This document shows positions 1-8,577 of a DNA stretch of 64,000 bases, piece by piece. This DNA is from Pelagibacteraceae bacterium AG-422-B15 (GTDB lineage: Bacteria > Pseudomonadota > Alphaproteobacteria > Pelagibacterales > AG-422-B15), in assembly GCA_905182345.1 (NCBI GenBank), contig CAJJBG010000015.1, positions 1-64,000 of the forward strand, given 5' to 3'. The number at the start of each line of letters is the position of its first letter. Within the stretch, counting starts at the first letter, position 1. Both the position numbers and the translations under genes were made by a program. The notes below the pieces were generated by a model, which worked only from the letters and a program-made list of their open reading frames with translations, had not been told where the DNA came from and did no database searches.

Positions 1-587
1 CCATCTACCAAATCATTAACATATATAGGCTGAAATTTATTTTTACCTCCTCCGAAGAGTGGAATGATTGGACTAACTTTTAATAGTTTAGCCTGTACAT
101 TAAAAAATCCATCATCTGGGCCAAAAACAATAGATGGCCTGATGATTGTTGAAGTGCCAAAAGATTCTAATATTGCTGCTTCTCCCATACCTTTAGTTTT
201 TTGATATTTAATTTCACTTTTAACATTGGCACCAATTGATGAAATATGGATTAATCGCTGAATATTATATTTTTTTGAAAGCTCTCCAATATTACTGGGC
301 CCATTAACATGAGCATTCTGGTATTTATTTTTAGAGTTTTCAGCCAAAACTCCAACTAGATTAATAATGATCTCTGAATTTTTGAAAAATTTTTCGATAG
401 TTTCTTTTTTAGTTATGTCTCCATAAGTTATATCTAGCTGTCCTATGCTGCCCATAGATCTCATAAATCCTTTTAAATACGGCTTTCTACAAACAGCTCT
501 AACTATATAACCTTGTTTTAATAATTGAAAAATCAAGCTTTTGCCTATAAATCCGACCCCAAATACTGTTATTAGTTTATTATTCAT
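1..587 (-). CDS. NDUFA9-like atypical SDR protein (3' end outside window)
   Basis: Reading the minus strand from an ATG at 587 gives MNNKLITVFGVGFIGKSL, a Rossmann start with the glycine-rich GxGxxG dinucleotide motif. It continues with NLVGVLAE, a HVNGPSNI segment and SSIGAN, and later has RPSIVFGP and the GGGKNKFQPIYVNDL region. These are typical of the complex I NDUFA9-like subfamily of atypical short-chain dehydrogenases, usually annotated in alphaproteobacteria as complex I NDUFA9 subunit family protein. Members bind NAD(P) and are assumed to support respiratory complex I or quinone metabolism. About 195 codons are present and the C-terminus runs off the window. The gene is divergent from rnd. 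Confidence 0.85.
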   Translation of the reverse strand, partial: MNNKLITVFGVGFIGKSLIFQLLKQGYIVRAVCRKPYLKGFMRSMGSIGQLDITYGDITKKETIEKFFKNSEIIINLVGVLAENSKNKYQNAHVNGPSNIGELSKKYNIQRLIHISSIGANVKSEIKYQKTKGMGEAAILESFGTSTIIRPSIVFGPDDGFFNVQAKLLKVSPIIPLFGGGKNKFQPIYVNDLVD

Positions 588-654
588 TTTTTATAATTTT
601 AGATAATATATACTCTTTTTGTAATATTCTACCAAATAGGCTAGTTTCACGTCA

Positions 655-1272
655 ATGCAAACACATTTATATAAAAATGACCTTCCTGATAATATTAAAT
701 TTGGAGATGCTATAGCTATAGATACAGAGGCAATGGGTCTTGACCCTGCTAGGGATAGATTGTGCCTAATACAAATGTACGATGGTGAAGGTGATTGTCA
801 TTTAGTGCAATTTGACGGCTTTGATTATAACAGTCCAAATTTGCAAAGAATTTTAAATGATAACACTAAGATTAAAATATTTCATTATGCACGTTTTGAT
901 ATGGCTGCAATAAAGCATGCTTTAGATGTAGGGATACAAAATATTTATTGTACTAAAATAGCAAGTAAAATTGCTAGAACTTACACTAACTCCCATGGCC
1001 TTAAAGATATATGCAAGGAGCTATTAGATGTTGAAATCTCTAAAAAGAAACAAAGTAGTGATTGGGGTAACGTTTCACTTTCTAAAGAACAGCTAGCTTA
1101 TGCTGCAAATGACGTAGTTTATCTTCATGGGATAAAAGATAAATTAAATGAAATATTATATCGAGAAAAAAGATTTGAGCTTGCTGAGGCTTGTTTTAAA
1201 TTTTTACCTCATCGAGTAGAGCTTGATCTTAAAGGCTGGGTTGATAAAGATATTTTTTCACACTCATCATAG
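655..1272 (+). CDS. rnd: Ribonuclease D (short, exonuclease domain only)
   Basis: A 205-residue 3'-5' exonuclease of the DEDDy family. The first acidic pair is in AIDTEAMGL (about residues 21-29), the second motif is HYARFDMAAI (about 76-85), and the last is YAANDVVYLHG (about 148-158) with the Tyr and Asp four residues apart. Known members trim the 3' ends of tRNA and other small RNAs in the cytoplasm. E. coli RNase D is about 375 residues with HRDC domains; this protein stops after the nuclease domain, as is common in alphaproteobacteria. It begins at ATG 655 and lies 5 bases upstream of kdsD, so the two are probably co-transcribed. Confidence 0.9.
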   Translation: MQTHLYKNDLPDNIKFGDAIAIDTEAMGLDPARDRLCLIQMYDGEGDCHLVQFDGFDYNSPNLQRILNDNTKIKIFHYARFDMAAIKHALDVGIQNIYCTKIASKIARTYTNSHGLKDICKELLDVEISKKKQSSDWGNVSLSKEQLAYAANDVVYLHGIKDKLNEILYREKRFELAEACFKFLPHRVELDLKGWVDKDIFSHSS

Positions 1273-1277
1273 TATGT

Positions 1278-2237
1278 ATGCAAAATAAGTTAATTATAGA
1301 GACCGCTCAAGAAGTTATTAAGATTGAGTTAAATGGAATTAATAAGTTATCTCGCTTAATTAACTTAAATTTTGCAAATATAGTTTCAAAACTTGCTAAG
1401 GTTAAAGGAAAAGTAATAATTACTGGCATCGGAAAGTCGGGTCATATTGCAAGAAAAATTTCTAGCACAATGTCTTCAACTGGAACTCAATCTCATTTTT
1501 GTCACTCTACTGAAATGTCACATGGTGATTTAGGAATCATATCTAAAAATGATGTTGTAATTATAATATCAAATTCTGGAAGTAGTACTGAATTAAATGG
1601 AGTAATTAATTTTTGTAAAAAAAATAATATATTTACTATTGGAATGTCTTCCTTAAAAAATAGCAACCTAATGAATTCTGTTAATATGGGCTTAATTATT
1701 CCTTCTGCAGAAGAGGCTTGTGTTATTGGTATGGCCCCAACAACATCAACAACAATGGCATTGGTTTTGGGTGATGCAATCTGTATAAGCCTCATGAAAA
1801 TGAAGAAATTTTCTACTAAAAATTATAGAAATATTCATCCAGGCGGCAGTCTAGGCGAAAATCTAATTCAAGTTAAAAAAATAATGCACACTGGTTCTAA
1901 GATCCCATTAATTGATGAAAATGCCTCAATGAAAGATGCTGTTATAGAAATAACTCGAAAAGCATTTGGTCATGTTGGAGTTTTAAATAAATCAAAAAAG
2001 CTCATTGGAATAATTACAGATGGTGATCTGAGAAGATCAATAAATAATAACTTGCTAGAAAAAAAAGTTAAGTATGTAATGAAAAAAAACCCTTTTTTTA
2101 TTACAGAAGAAGAGCTTGCTGTTACTGCACTTAAGTTAATGAATAGCAAGAAAATATCATGTTTATTTATTGAAAAAAAAAATATGCCTATTGGCATAAT
2201 ACATATGCATGACTGCTTAAAAATTAGCGCCCTTTAA
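1278..2237 (+). CDS. kdsD: Arabinose-5-phosphate isomerase (KdsD/KpsF family)
   Basis: Interconverts ribulose 5-phosphate and arabinose 5-phosphate, the first committed step to Kdo for the LPS core. The 319 residues show an N-terminal SIS domain with TGIGKSGHIARKISSTMSS (about 49-67) and IIISNSGSSTELN, followed by two CBS repeats. The second CBS repeat carries GIITDGDLRRS (about 244-254). The length matches the family (about 320-330). The gene is followed after 15 bases by lptC and then lptA and lptB, so this is an LPS synthesis and export operon. Function is well supported by sequence; the physiological link to LPS comes from the neighbours. Confidence 0.93.
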   Translation: MQNKLIIETAQEVIKIELNGINKLSRLINLNFANIVSKLAKVKGKVIITGIGKSGHIARKISSTMSSTGTQSHFCHSTEMSHGDLGIISKNDVVIIISNSGSSTELNGVINFCKKNNIFTIGMSSLKNSNLMNSVNMGLIIPSAEEACVIGMAPTTSTTMALVLGDAICISLMKMKKFSTKNYRNIHPGGSLGENLIQVKKIMHTGSKIPLIDENASMKDAVIEITRKAFGHVGVLNKSKKLIGIITDGDLRRSINNNLLEKKVKYVMKKNPFFITEEELAVTALKLMNSKKISCLFIEKKNMPIGIIHMHDCLKISAL

Positions 2238-2252
2238 ATCAAAAAAAATATT

Positions 2253-2807
2253 ATGAAAAAAAATTTAATAATAATTATATCCATAATTATTATAATATTT
2301 CTTGGCTTTATATTCTTAGGTAGTGACTCCTCCTTAGAAGAAAAAGTAGAATCGAAAATTAAAGCATTTAAAGATTCAAATACTTTAGGTAAAATTGAAA
2401 TATCTAACCCAACTTTTAAAAGCAAGGGACTGGAATCAGATCCTTATGAAATAAGTGCTAAAAAAGGAATTCAAATAGATGCAGATATAGAGTTGTATGA
2501 GGTAAAGGGGAAATTTATAAATCAAAATAATGAAGAGTTTTTCATTGAAGCGGACAAAGGATTTTACTCAGATAAAACTAAATTAATAAAACTTGAAGGA
2601 AACATACTACTCGCCGATAGTTTAGGTACTGTAACTCAGGCTAACAATGCGCTGATGGATTTAAATACTAAAATGATTAAATTATTTGACAAAGTGATCT
2701 CTACAAGAAATGAATCTAAGATAGAATCTAACTTTTCATTAATTGATGATGAAAATAAAACTATTACTTACTCAGGGAATGTTAACGTTGTGATAAAGAA
2801 CAATTAA
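2253..2807 (+). CDS. lptC: LPS export periplasmic bridge protein LptC
   Basis: A 184-residue protein with one N-terminal membrane anchor (residues 4-22, almost all Ile/Leu/Phe), followed by a beta-rich periplasmic domain. Family features visible are the NPTFKSKG stretch, SDPYEISAKKGIQ and IEADKGFYS. These resemble the LptC/YrbK fold, in which LptC passes lipopolysaccharide from the LptBFG extractor to LptA. Sequence is weakly conserved in this family, so position directly before lptA and lptB is a large part of the evidence. It is 6 bases upstream of lptA and sits in the kdsD-lptCAB operon. Confidence 0.82.
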   Translation: MKKNLIIIISIIIIIFLGFIFLGSDSSLEEKVESKIKAFKDSNTLGKIEISNPTFKSKGLESDPYEISAKKGIQIDADIELYEVKGKFINQNNEEFFIEADKGFYSDKTKLIKLEGNILLADSLGTVTQANNALMDLNTKMIKLFDKVISTRNESKIESNFSLIDDENKTITYSGNVNVVIKNN

Positions 2808-2813
2808 AATTAA

Positions 2814-3263
2814 ATGAAATTTTTACTTTTATTAATTATTTTAACAATCAGTACGCATGTAGTTGCAGATAAGCTAAATGCAGAAAATATTTATATAAAT
2901 TCTGAAGAATTAATTATAACATCAAACCCTTCTGTTTCAGAGTTTATTGGAATGGCCCATGCAAGAAATGGTGAAAATCAATTTTGGGGTGATAAAATTT
3001 TAGTTTATTTTAATGATAGTAATGAAATTGAACTTATTTCAATAATTGACAATGTAAAGATTAGAAACAATGAGGAAGAGATAACTGGTGATTTTGCTGA
3101 GTATACTCTTAAGTTAGAAGAAATCAAAGTAACTGGAAATGTAGTTCTTATAAAAGATAATAGCATTTTAACTGGTGACGAATTAATTGTGGATTTACTT
3201 AATTCTACTAGTATTATAAAAAGTAGTAACAATAATCAGGTTTCTGCAAAAATCATAAAATAA
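2814..3263 (+). CDS. lptA: LPS transport periplasmic protein LptA
   Basis: A 149-residue protein with a Sec signal peptide (cut expected after residues VVA, about position 18). It has an OstA-like beta-jellyroll: repeating short strands such as NAENIYINSEEL, GMAHARNGENQFWGDKI and EEITGDFAEYTL, ending with SILTGDELIVDL. LptA oligomers form the periplasmic bridge that carries LPS from LptC to LptD. The family is usually 150-185 residues, so this is a compact version. It stops 2 bases before the lptB start, which supports translational coupling. Confidence 0.83.
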   Translation: MKFLLLLIILTISTHVVADKLNAENIYINSEELIITSNPSVSEFIGMAHARNGENQFWGDKILVYFNDSNEIELISIIDNVKIRNNEEEITGDFAEYTLKLEEIKVTGNVVLIKDNSILTGDELIVDLLNSTSIIKSSNNNQVSAKIIK

Positions 3264-3265
3264 TT

Positions 3266-4012
3266 ATGGCGCCAAAATTAATAACATCAAATAATGGTTT
3301 AGTTATTAAAAATCTAAGAAAATCACTTTCACAAAAAACTATTGTGAGAAATGTATCTCTTAAAGTTCAAAGGGGTCAAACAATAGGGCTACTTGGACCT
3401 AATGGTGCAGGAAAAACCACAACATTCTATATGATTATGGGTTTAATTCAGCCTGATGGAGGTGAAATTAGTTTAGATGACAATAATATATCTGAGTTAT
3501 CAATGCATGAAAGAGCAAGGTTAGGTATTGGATATTTACCACAACAACCATCAATTTTTAGAGGTCTTTCAGTAGAAGACAATATAATGGCAATCCTTGA
3601 AACTAAAAAAAATAGTATTGACCAGAAACAAAATAAATTAGAAGAACTATTAACAGAGTTTTCATTAACACATCTGAGAAGAGCAATGCCATATATGCTA
3701 AGTGGCGGAGAACGTAGAAGAACTGAGATTGCAAGATGTCTTGCTGCTGATCCTAAGTTAATCTTAATGGATGAGCCTACTGCTGGTGTTGATCCTATTG
3801 GTATTAGTGATATTAAAAATTTAATTAAGCAACTTATTAAAAGAAATATAGGTGTTCTAATTACAGATCATAATGTTCGTGAGGTTCTTGATATTTGTGA
3901 CTATTCATACGTTCTACACTCAGGTGAGATTATAGCTGAGGGAGATAGCAATACAATTATTGGAAATGAGAACGCAAGGAAGCTCTACTTGGGAGATTCT
4001 TTTAGAGTATAA
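3266..4012 (+). CDS. lptB: LPS export ABC transporter ATPase LptB
   Basis: Cytoplasmic ATPase that powers LPS extraction with LptF and LptG. The 248 residues contain Walker A GPNGAGKTT (about 44-52), the Q-loop segment GYLPQQPSIFRGL, signature LSGGERRRTEIARCL, Walker B LILMDEPTAGVDP and the switch His in ITDHNVRE. The GERRR variant and the NVRE after the His are typical of LptB. Length is as expected. In many proteobacteria the next genes are rpoN, hpf and ptsN; here the next gene is on the opposite strand and those are absent from the window. Confidence 0.95.
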   Translation: MAPKLITSNNGLVIKNLRKSLSQKTIVRNVSLKVQRGQTIGLLGPNGAGKTTTFYMIMGLIQPDGGEISLDDNNISELSMHERARLGIGYLPQQPSIFRGLSVEDNIMAILETKKNSIDQKQNKLEELLTEFSLTHLRRAMPYMLSGGERRRTEIARCLAADPKLILMDEPTAGVDPIGISDIKNLIKQLIKRNIGVLITDHNVREVLDICDYSYVLHSGEIIAEGDSNTIIGNENARKLYLGDSFRV

Positions 4013-4043
4013 GTTTTTTTTATTACTAATAAAGTATCAAAAA

Positions 4044-4424
4044 TTACTCATTATCATCAATTGAAACATTAACAGCTTCATCAATATTTATATCGTCGTC
4101 AGAATCAATAACACCCAAATCATCATCAGCATCATCAAGGCTGATGGTATCATCTTCAATTAAATTTTCTGAAGAATCATCATCTAAAGTATCAGTATCT
4201 GAAAGTGATTCTGTGGCATCATCACCCACTAAGTTTCCTGTTTCTACTTCTGCAAGGTCATCCTCATGAACTTTTTTAGCATCTGAGCCATATTGTAACA
4301 TCTCATTTAAAGCTATAAAAACTCCACATCCAGTACATTCCACTGGATATTTCTTATTTAAATCATAGAACTTTGAGCTACATTCTGGACAAACAATTTT
4401 TTTACCCCATTCAGGCTTAGACAT
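4044..4424 (-). CDS. TIGR02300-type FYDLN zinc-ribbon protein with acidic tail
   Basis: A 126-residue protein. The first 38 residues hold two CxxC pairs (CPECSSKFYDLN and CTGCG), a likely zinc ribbon built around the invariant KFYDLN. The remaining two-thirds is low-complexity Asp/Glu/Ser, with runs such as DDDSSENLIEDD, and is probably disordered. This matches the TIGR02300 family, which is mostly alphaproteobacterial and of unknown function. It lies convergent with lptB and divergent from aroA. I infer no activity; an acidic tail could bind basic proteins or mimic nucleic acid, but nothing in the sequence shows this. Confidence 0.88.
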   Translation of the reverse strand: MSKPEWGKKIVCPECSSKFYDLNKKYPVECTGCGVFIALNEMLQYGSDAKKVHEDDLAEVETGNLVGDDATESLSDTDTLDDDSSENLIEDDTISLDDADDDLGVIDSDDDINIDEAVNVSIDDNE

Positions 4425-4442
4425 ACTATATTTTCTCCAAAT

Positions 4443-4461
4443 TTAGTTAGTTAGTTAGTTA
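4443..4461. repeat. Short tandem repeat, TTAG x 4.75
   Basis: Four full TTAG units followed by TTA lie between the divergent starts of the FYDLN protein (4424) and aroA (4528). The array sits about 20 bases upstream of the FYDLN start codon, in the likely promoter or 5' leader. Copy number could vary by slippage, but whether it does cannot be seen from one sequence. Confidence 0.8.
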
Positions 4462-4527
4462 AATATTTCATGTTTAATGTATAGTGCGAATATTAAAATT
4501 AATATAGTAAAATCTTAAGTTCTAAAA

Positions 4528-5832
4528 TTGACAATACAAGAAAGACATAGGCTAAAAGGAACACTTAATATAAGTGGAGATAAATCTATTTCTCATAGAG
4601 CAATAATACTTGGGGCCTTATCAATTGGTGAAACTAAAATATATAATTTATTAGAATCTAAAGACATTTTGAGTACAATTAAAATTCTTAGGTGTCTTGG
4701 TATATCAATAAAAAAAGAGTCCAACTGCTGGGTAGTTAGTGGAAATGGTTCTGGGGGCTTTAAACAGCCAAGAGCAGCATTGAATGCAGGAAACTCAGGT
4801 ACAACATCTAGACTATTATATGGTGCAGTCGCAACAAATCCAATTTATTGTACTTTTATTGGAGATCATTCACTGAGTACCAGGCCAATGTCAAGAGTAA
4901 CAGAATTACTCGAAAATTTTGGAGCAAAAGTTAAATTAACAAAAAAAAATTATTTACCCTTATCAATAGAAGGTACACAGAACGCACTGCCTTTGAAGCA
5001 TGTAATAACAAAGCCATCTGCACAAATTAAATCTAGTCTTATGTTGGCTGCGTTAAATATTCATGGGCAAACAACAATTATAGAAAAACAAGCTACTAGA
5101 GATCATACTGAAATTTTATTTAGGTATCTAAATATTAAATTTAAACAAATAGACTATAAAAATGGTAGGAAGAAAATTGTATTAAATGGCCCTTATGAAA
5201 TAATTTCAAAAAACATCTATGTTGCATCTGATCCTTCTTCAGCTGCTTTTTTTACTGTTGCAGCTCTAATTACACCTAATTCTAATATTACAATAAAGAA
5301 TGTTTGTCTAAATAAGACACGGATTGCTTATATAACGGTCCTAAAAAAAATGGGAGCTAATATTAAAATAAAAAAAGAAGGCAAACTATCTGGTGAAACA
5401 ATTGGAAGCATCAATGTTAGATATAGTAAATTAAGGTCTATAGTAATTTCTAATAAAATTGCTCCCTACTTAATAGATGAATACCCAATTCTCGCAATTG
5501 CTGCAGCTCAAGCAAAAGGATCTACAATTATGAGAGGTTTAGCAGAATTAAGATATAAAGAAAGTGATCGTTTAAATAGTATTCATAAAAACTTAGAGAG
5601 TTGTGGAATTAAAACAGAAATAAAAAAAGATGATCTATACATCAATGGATGTGATTTCGCTTTGGCTGGAAATAATAAAATAAACAGTTTTAATGATCAC
5701 CGAATAGCAATGTCATTTTCAATATTAAGTTTAAGATGTAAAAAACCCCTTAAAATTAGTAACCTAAAATGTATTAATATAAGTTACCCAAATTTTCATA
5801 AGGATCTAAAAAGCATATTAAAAAGTGCCTAA
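4528..5832 (+). CDS. aroA: 3-phosphoshikimate 1-carboxyvinyltransferase (EPSP synthase)
   Basis: Transfers enolpyruvate from PEP to shikimate 3-phosphate in the shikimate pathway. The 434 residues show the PEP/S3P-binding SGDKSISHRAIILG (about 16-29), NAGNSGTTSRLL (about 86-97), DPSSAAFF, the catalytic Asp in DEYPILAIAAA, and KESDRL near the C-terminus. The start is TTG at 4528, because no ATG precedes the conserved core. It overlaps cmk by 8 bases, an arrangement seen in many proteobacteria. By sequence I do not assign the class I or class II (glyphosate-tolerant) form. Confidence 0.95.
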   Translation: MTIQERHRLKGTLNISGDKSISHRAIILGALSIGETKIYNLLESKDILSTIKILRCLGISIKKESNCWVVSGNGSGGFKQPRAALNAGNSGTTSRLLYGAVATNPIYCTFIGDHSLSTRPMSRVTELLENFGAKVKLTKKNYLPLSIEGTQNALPLKHVITKPSAQIKSSLMLAALNIHGQTTIIEKQATRDHTEILFRYLNIKFKQIDYKNGRKKIVLNGPYEIISKNIYVASDPSSAAFFTVAALITPNSNITIKNVCLNKTRIAYITVLKKMGANIKIKKEGKLSGETIGSINVRYSKLRSIVISNKIAPYLIDEYPILAIAAAQAKGSTIMRGLAELRYKESDRLNSIHKNLESCGIKTEIKKDDLYINGCDFALAGNNKINSFNDHRIAMSFSILSLRCKKPLKISNLKCINISYPNFHKDLKSILKSA

Positions 5833-6466
5833 TATAATTACAGTTGATGGTCCAGCAGGAGTTGGTAAGGGTACTTTATGTAAAATGCTATCTACAGCTC
5901 TTAATGCGCCAGTATTAAATAGTGGTGAAATATATCGAAGCATTGCTTATAATATATATAAGCTTAAAATTAACCCAAAACATATCTCAAAGGTTACTGC
6001 TTATATAAAAAATTATAAGTATGAGAAAGTTTCATCAAGCAAACTATATAGCAAAAAAATTGACCTAATCTCATCAGAAATTTCAACTATTAGTGAGTTA
6101 AGGAAAAAAATAGTTTATATTCAACACAGTATAATATCAAAAAATAATGATACTAATGGCTTCATAATCGCTGAAGGCAGAGACATGGGGACCAAAATAT
6201 TTCCAAAAGCACAAATAAAAATATTTTTATGGGCTAAAGCAAATGTTAGGGCAAAAAGAAGGTATCTACAAGTAATTAAGGTCAATAAAACAAGGGTTTA
6301 TGAAGATATTTTTAATGAAATAATATTGAGAGATATGAGTGATATGAGCCGGAAAACTGCTCCTCTTTGCCCAGCTGAAGATTCTTACTTGATTGATAAC
6401 TCAAACTTAGATATAGAACAGTGCTTCAATAAAATATTGAAAATAATTAAAAAATACAAAAAATAA
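5825..6466 (+). CDS. cmk: Cytidylate kinase
   Basis: Phosphorylates CMP and dCMP with ATP. The 213 residues begin with the P-loop GPAGVGKGT (about 9-17), followed by LNSGEIYRSIAYN and the NMP-binding IIAEGRDMGTKIFP (about 114-127). The lid region is IILRDMSDMSRKTAPL, ending in YLIDNSNLD. The start is GTG at 5825 inside the end of aroA, so translation is probably coupled. Length is slightly below the usual 220-230. rpsA follows after 3 bases. Confidence 0.93.
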   Translation: MPNIITVDGPAGVGKGTLCKMLSTALNAPVLNSGEIYRSIAYNIYKLKINPKHISKVTAYIKNYKYEKVSSSKLYSKKIDLISSEISTISELRKKIVYIQHSIISKNNDTNGFIIAEGRDMGTKIFPKAQIKIFLWAKANVRAKRRYLQVIKVNKTRVYEDIFNEIILRDMSDMSRKTAPLCPAEDSYLIDNSNLDIEQCFNKILKIIKKYKK

Positions 6467-6469
6467 TAC

Positions 6470-8182
6470 ATGAACCAAGTAACAAACCCTGAACAAGCTC
6501 ATAGCGAATTTGAAAAGTTATTAGCTGAATCCCAAATTAATTCTGAACTAAAAGAAGGCACAATAATTAAAGGTACCATATCTGAAATAGATGATGACTC
6601 TGTAACTGTTGATATTGGAGCTAAAGTTGAAGGTAGAATAGCTAAAAGAGAATTTATATTTCTAAAAGATAAACAAGAACTAGAAATTGGTGATGTAATT
6701 GATGTCTATTTAGACAAAATTGAAAATCACCATGGTGAATGTGTCTTAAGTAGATCAAAGGCGAAAAATAAGGAGATTTGGGCTGAGATTGAAAAATCGT
6801 TTAATGCTGCTGAATTAGTTGATGGAGTCATTACAGGTAAAGTTAAAGGTGGTTTGTCATGTGAAATAGGGATAACTGCTTTCTTGCCTGGATCACAAAT
6901 TGATACGCGGCCACTACGAGATGTTAGCCATCTACTAAATGTCCCTCAAAAATTTAAAATTCTCAAAATGGACGCAAAGCGCAACAATGTTGTTGTTAGT
7001 CGTCGTGCTGTTCTTGAGGAAACTCATAAAGAACTAAGGGAAGAAAGATTTTCACAGCTTGCATTAGGTGATGTTGTTGAAGGCCGTGTAAAAGCAATCA
7101 CTGACTACGGTTGTTTTGTTGACCTTGGTGGTTATGATTCTTTATTGCACAGTTCTGATATTACTTATCGTAGAATAGGCCATCCTTCAGAGGTACTTAA
7201 AATTGATCAGGTTATTAAAGTTAAAATTATTAAAGTTGATCCAGAAAAAAATCGCGTATCTTGTGGTCTTAAGCAACTTGAGCAGGACCCTTGGACTACT
7301 GTGGAAAATAAATTTAATATTGGTGATAAGCTGCAAGGCTTAGTAACTAACGTTACCGACTATGGTATATTCATTGAAGTAGAAAATGGCATTGAAGGCC
7401 TTGCTCACAAAGACATGTTAACCTGGTCATCTAAGAAAAATTCCCAACCTGGCAACTTATATGCAAGATCACAATCAGTTGATTGTGTGATATTAGATGT
7501 TGATTATGAAAAGAAAAGATTGAGTCTTGGGGTAAAACAGTTAACTGCAAACCCATTTGAACTGTTTAATGCAAAAAATCCTATAGGTACTATTTTAGAC
7601 ACCGAAATTAAAGCTATCAAAGACAATATTATATTTTGTGAACTAGAAGAAGATATAGACGGAGCAATATTCAGTAAGGATTTATCTTGGGATATTCAAC
7701 CTAGTGACTACAAGGATATAATGAAAAATTATAGTATCGGAGATAAAGTCAAAGCTAAAATTATTGAAAATAAAAATGATAAAATCGCACTATCTATTAG
7801 AGAAGTGAATGGTAGTCCTTTTGATGAGATAAAAGATAAGAGCGTTGGTGATACCGTCACTTGTACTGTATTAGAAGTTACAGATTATGGTGTAAAAGTA
7901 GTCATAGGTGAAAATGGTCCTAAAGTTACAATTAAAAAGAATGATTTAGCTCTTAGAAAACAAGATGCTAGACCAGAAAGATGGGCAAAAAATGATAAGT
8001 TAGATGCTCAAATTTCTATGTTAGATTCTCAAAGTTTTAAGGTAGGCCTATCAATAAGGTCACTGGAAGAAACTACAGAGAAGGATGCTATGCAAAAATA
8101 TGGTAGTGCAAGTAGTGGTGCGAGCTTAGGTGATATCCTAGGTAAGGCTATAAGTGATAAAAACACTGAATCTGAAGAATAA
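6470..8182 (+). CDS. rpsA: 30S ribosomal protein S1
   Basis: A 570-residue multi-domain RNA-binding protein that brings mRNA to the small ribosomal subunit. Six S1 repeats can be traced. The clearest are GTIIKGTISEIDDDSVTVDI (about 25-44), VEGRVKAITDYGCFVDLGG (about 204-222), LQGLVTNVTDYGIFIEVENG (about 290-309) and the final TVTCTVLEVTDYGVKVVIG. The last 30 residues are Ala/Gly/Ser-rich. Length is close to E. coli S1 (557). Its position between cmk and ihfB is conserved in proteobacteria. Confidence 0.96.
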   Translation: MNQVTNPEQAHSEFEKLLAESQINSELKEGTIIKGTISEIDDDSVTVDIGAKVEGRIAKREFIFLKDKQELEIGDVIDVYLDKIENHHGECVLSRSKAKNKEIWAEIEKSFNAAELVDGVITGKVKGGLSCEIGITAFLPGSQIDTRPLRDVSHLLNVPQKFKILKMDAKRNNVVVSRRAVLEETHKELREERFSQLALGDVVEGRVKAITDYGCFVDLGGYDSLLHSSDITYRRIGHPSEVLKIDQVIKVKIIKVDPEKNRVSCGLKQLEQDPWTTVENKFNIGDKLQGLVTNVTDYGIFIEVENGIEGLAHKDMLTWSSKKNSQPGNLYARSQSVDCVILDVDYEKKRLSLGVKQLTANPFELFNAKNPIGTILDTEIKAIKDNIIFCELEEDIDGAIFSKDLSWDIQPSDYKDIMKNYSIGDKVKAKIIENKNDKIALSIREVNGSPFDEIKDKSVGDTVTCTVLEVTDYGVKVVIGENGPKVTIKKNDLALRKQDARPERWAKNDKLDAQISMLDSQSFKVGLSIRSLEETTEKDAMQKYGSASSGASLGDILGKAISDKNTESEE

Positions 8183-8206
8183 TATTCATCTTAATCAATA
8201 GTTTAC

Positions 8207-8230
8207 AATTATAGACTTAGTTCTATAATT
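8207..8230. other. Perfect inverted repeat between rpsA and ihfB
   Basis: A 9-base arm (AATTATAGA) and its exact complement are separated by 6 bases, ending 5 bases before the ihfB ATG. The stem is AT-rich and there is no following T-run, so it is a weak terminator at best. Its position would place an RNA hairpin over the ihfB ribosome-binding region. As DNA it could be a binding site; both readings are inference. Confidence 0.5.
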
Positions 8231-8235
8231 ACCTC

Positions 8236-8565
8236 ATGAGTTTAATAAAAAGCCAACTAATCCAAAATATAACAGATCTAAACCCTCATCTTTATATCAA
8301 AGATGTAGAGCGTATTATAAATACAATATTTTCTGAAATTACAAAATCTTTAGCTGAAGGAAGAAGAGTTGAGTTGCGAGGTTTTGGAGCTTTTTCTGTT
8401 CAACATCGTAAGGCTCGCATTGGACGAAACCCAAGAACTGGAGCTGCTGTTGAGGTTGAAGAAAAATATATCCCACGATTTAAAACTGGAAAAGAACTCA
8501 GAATTAAACTTAATTCTTCAACGAACTCTCAACCGTCAAAGCCTTCAACGGATGAAGCTCAATAA
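8236..8565 (+). CDS. ihfB: Integration host factor beta subunit
   Basis: A 109-residue HU/IHF-family DNA-bending protein. It carries the diagnostic [25 protein letters not shown] (in part, about residues 46-70), including the RNPRTG beta-arm tip with the Pro that intercalates DNA. The C-terminal 15 residues are Ser/Thr/Pro-rich and extend beyond the usual 94-100 length. The beta-subunit call rests on its position immediately downstream of rpsA. It works as a heterodimer with IhfA, which is not in the window. Confidence 0.92.
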   Translation: MSLIKSQLIQNITDLNPHLYIKDVERIINTIFSEITKSLAEGRRVELRGFGAFSVQHRKARIGRNPRTGAAVEVEEKYIPRFKTGKELRIKLNSSTNSQPSKPSTDEAQ

Positions 8566-8577
8566 GCTTAAATTAAT

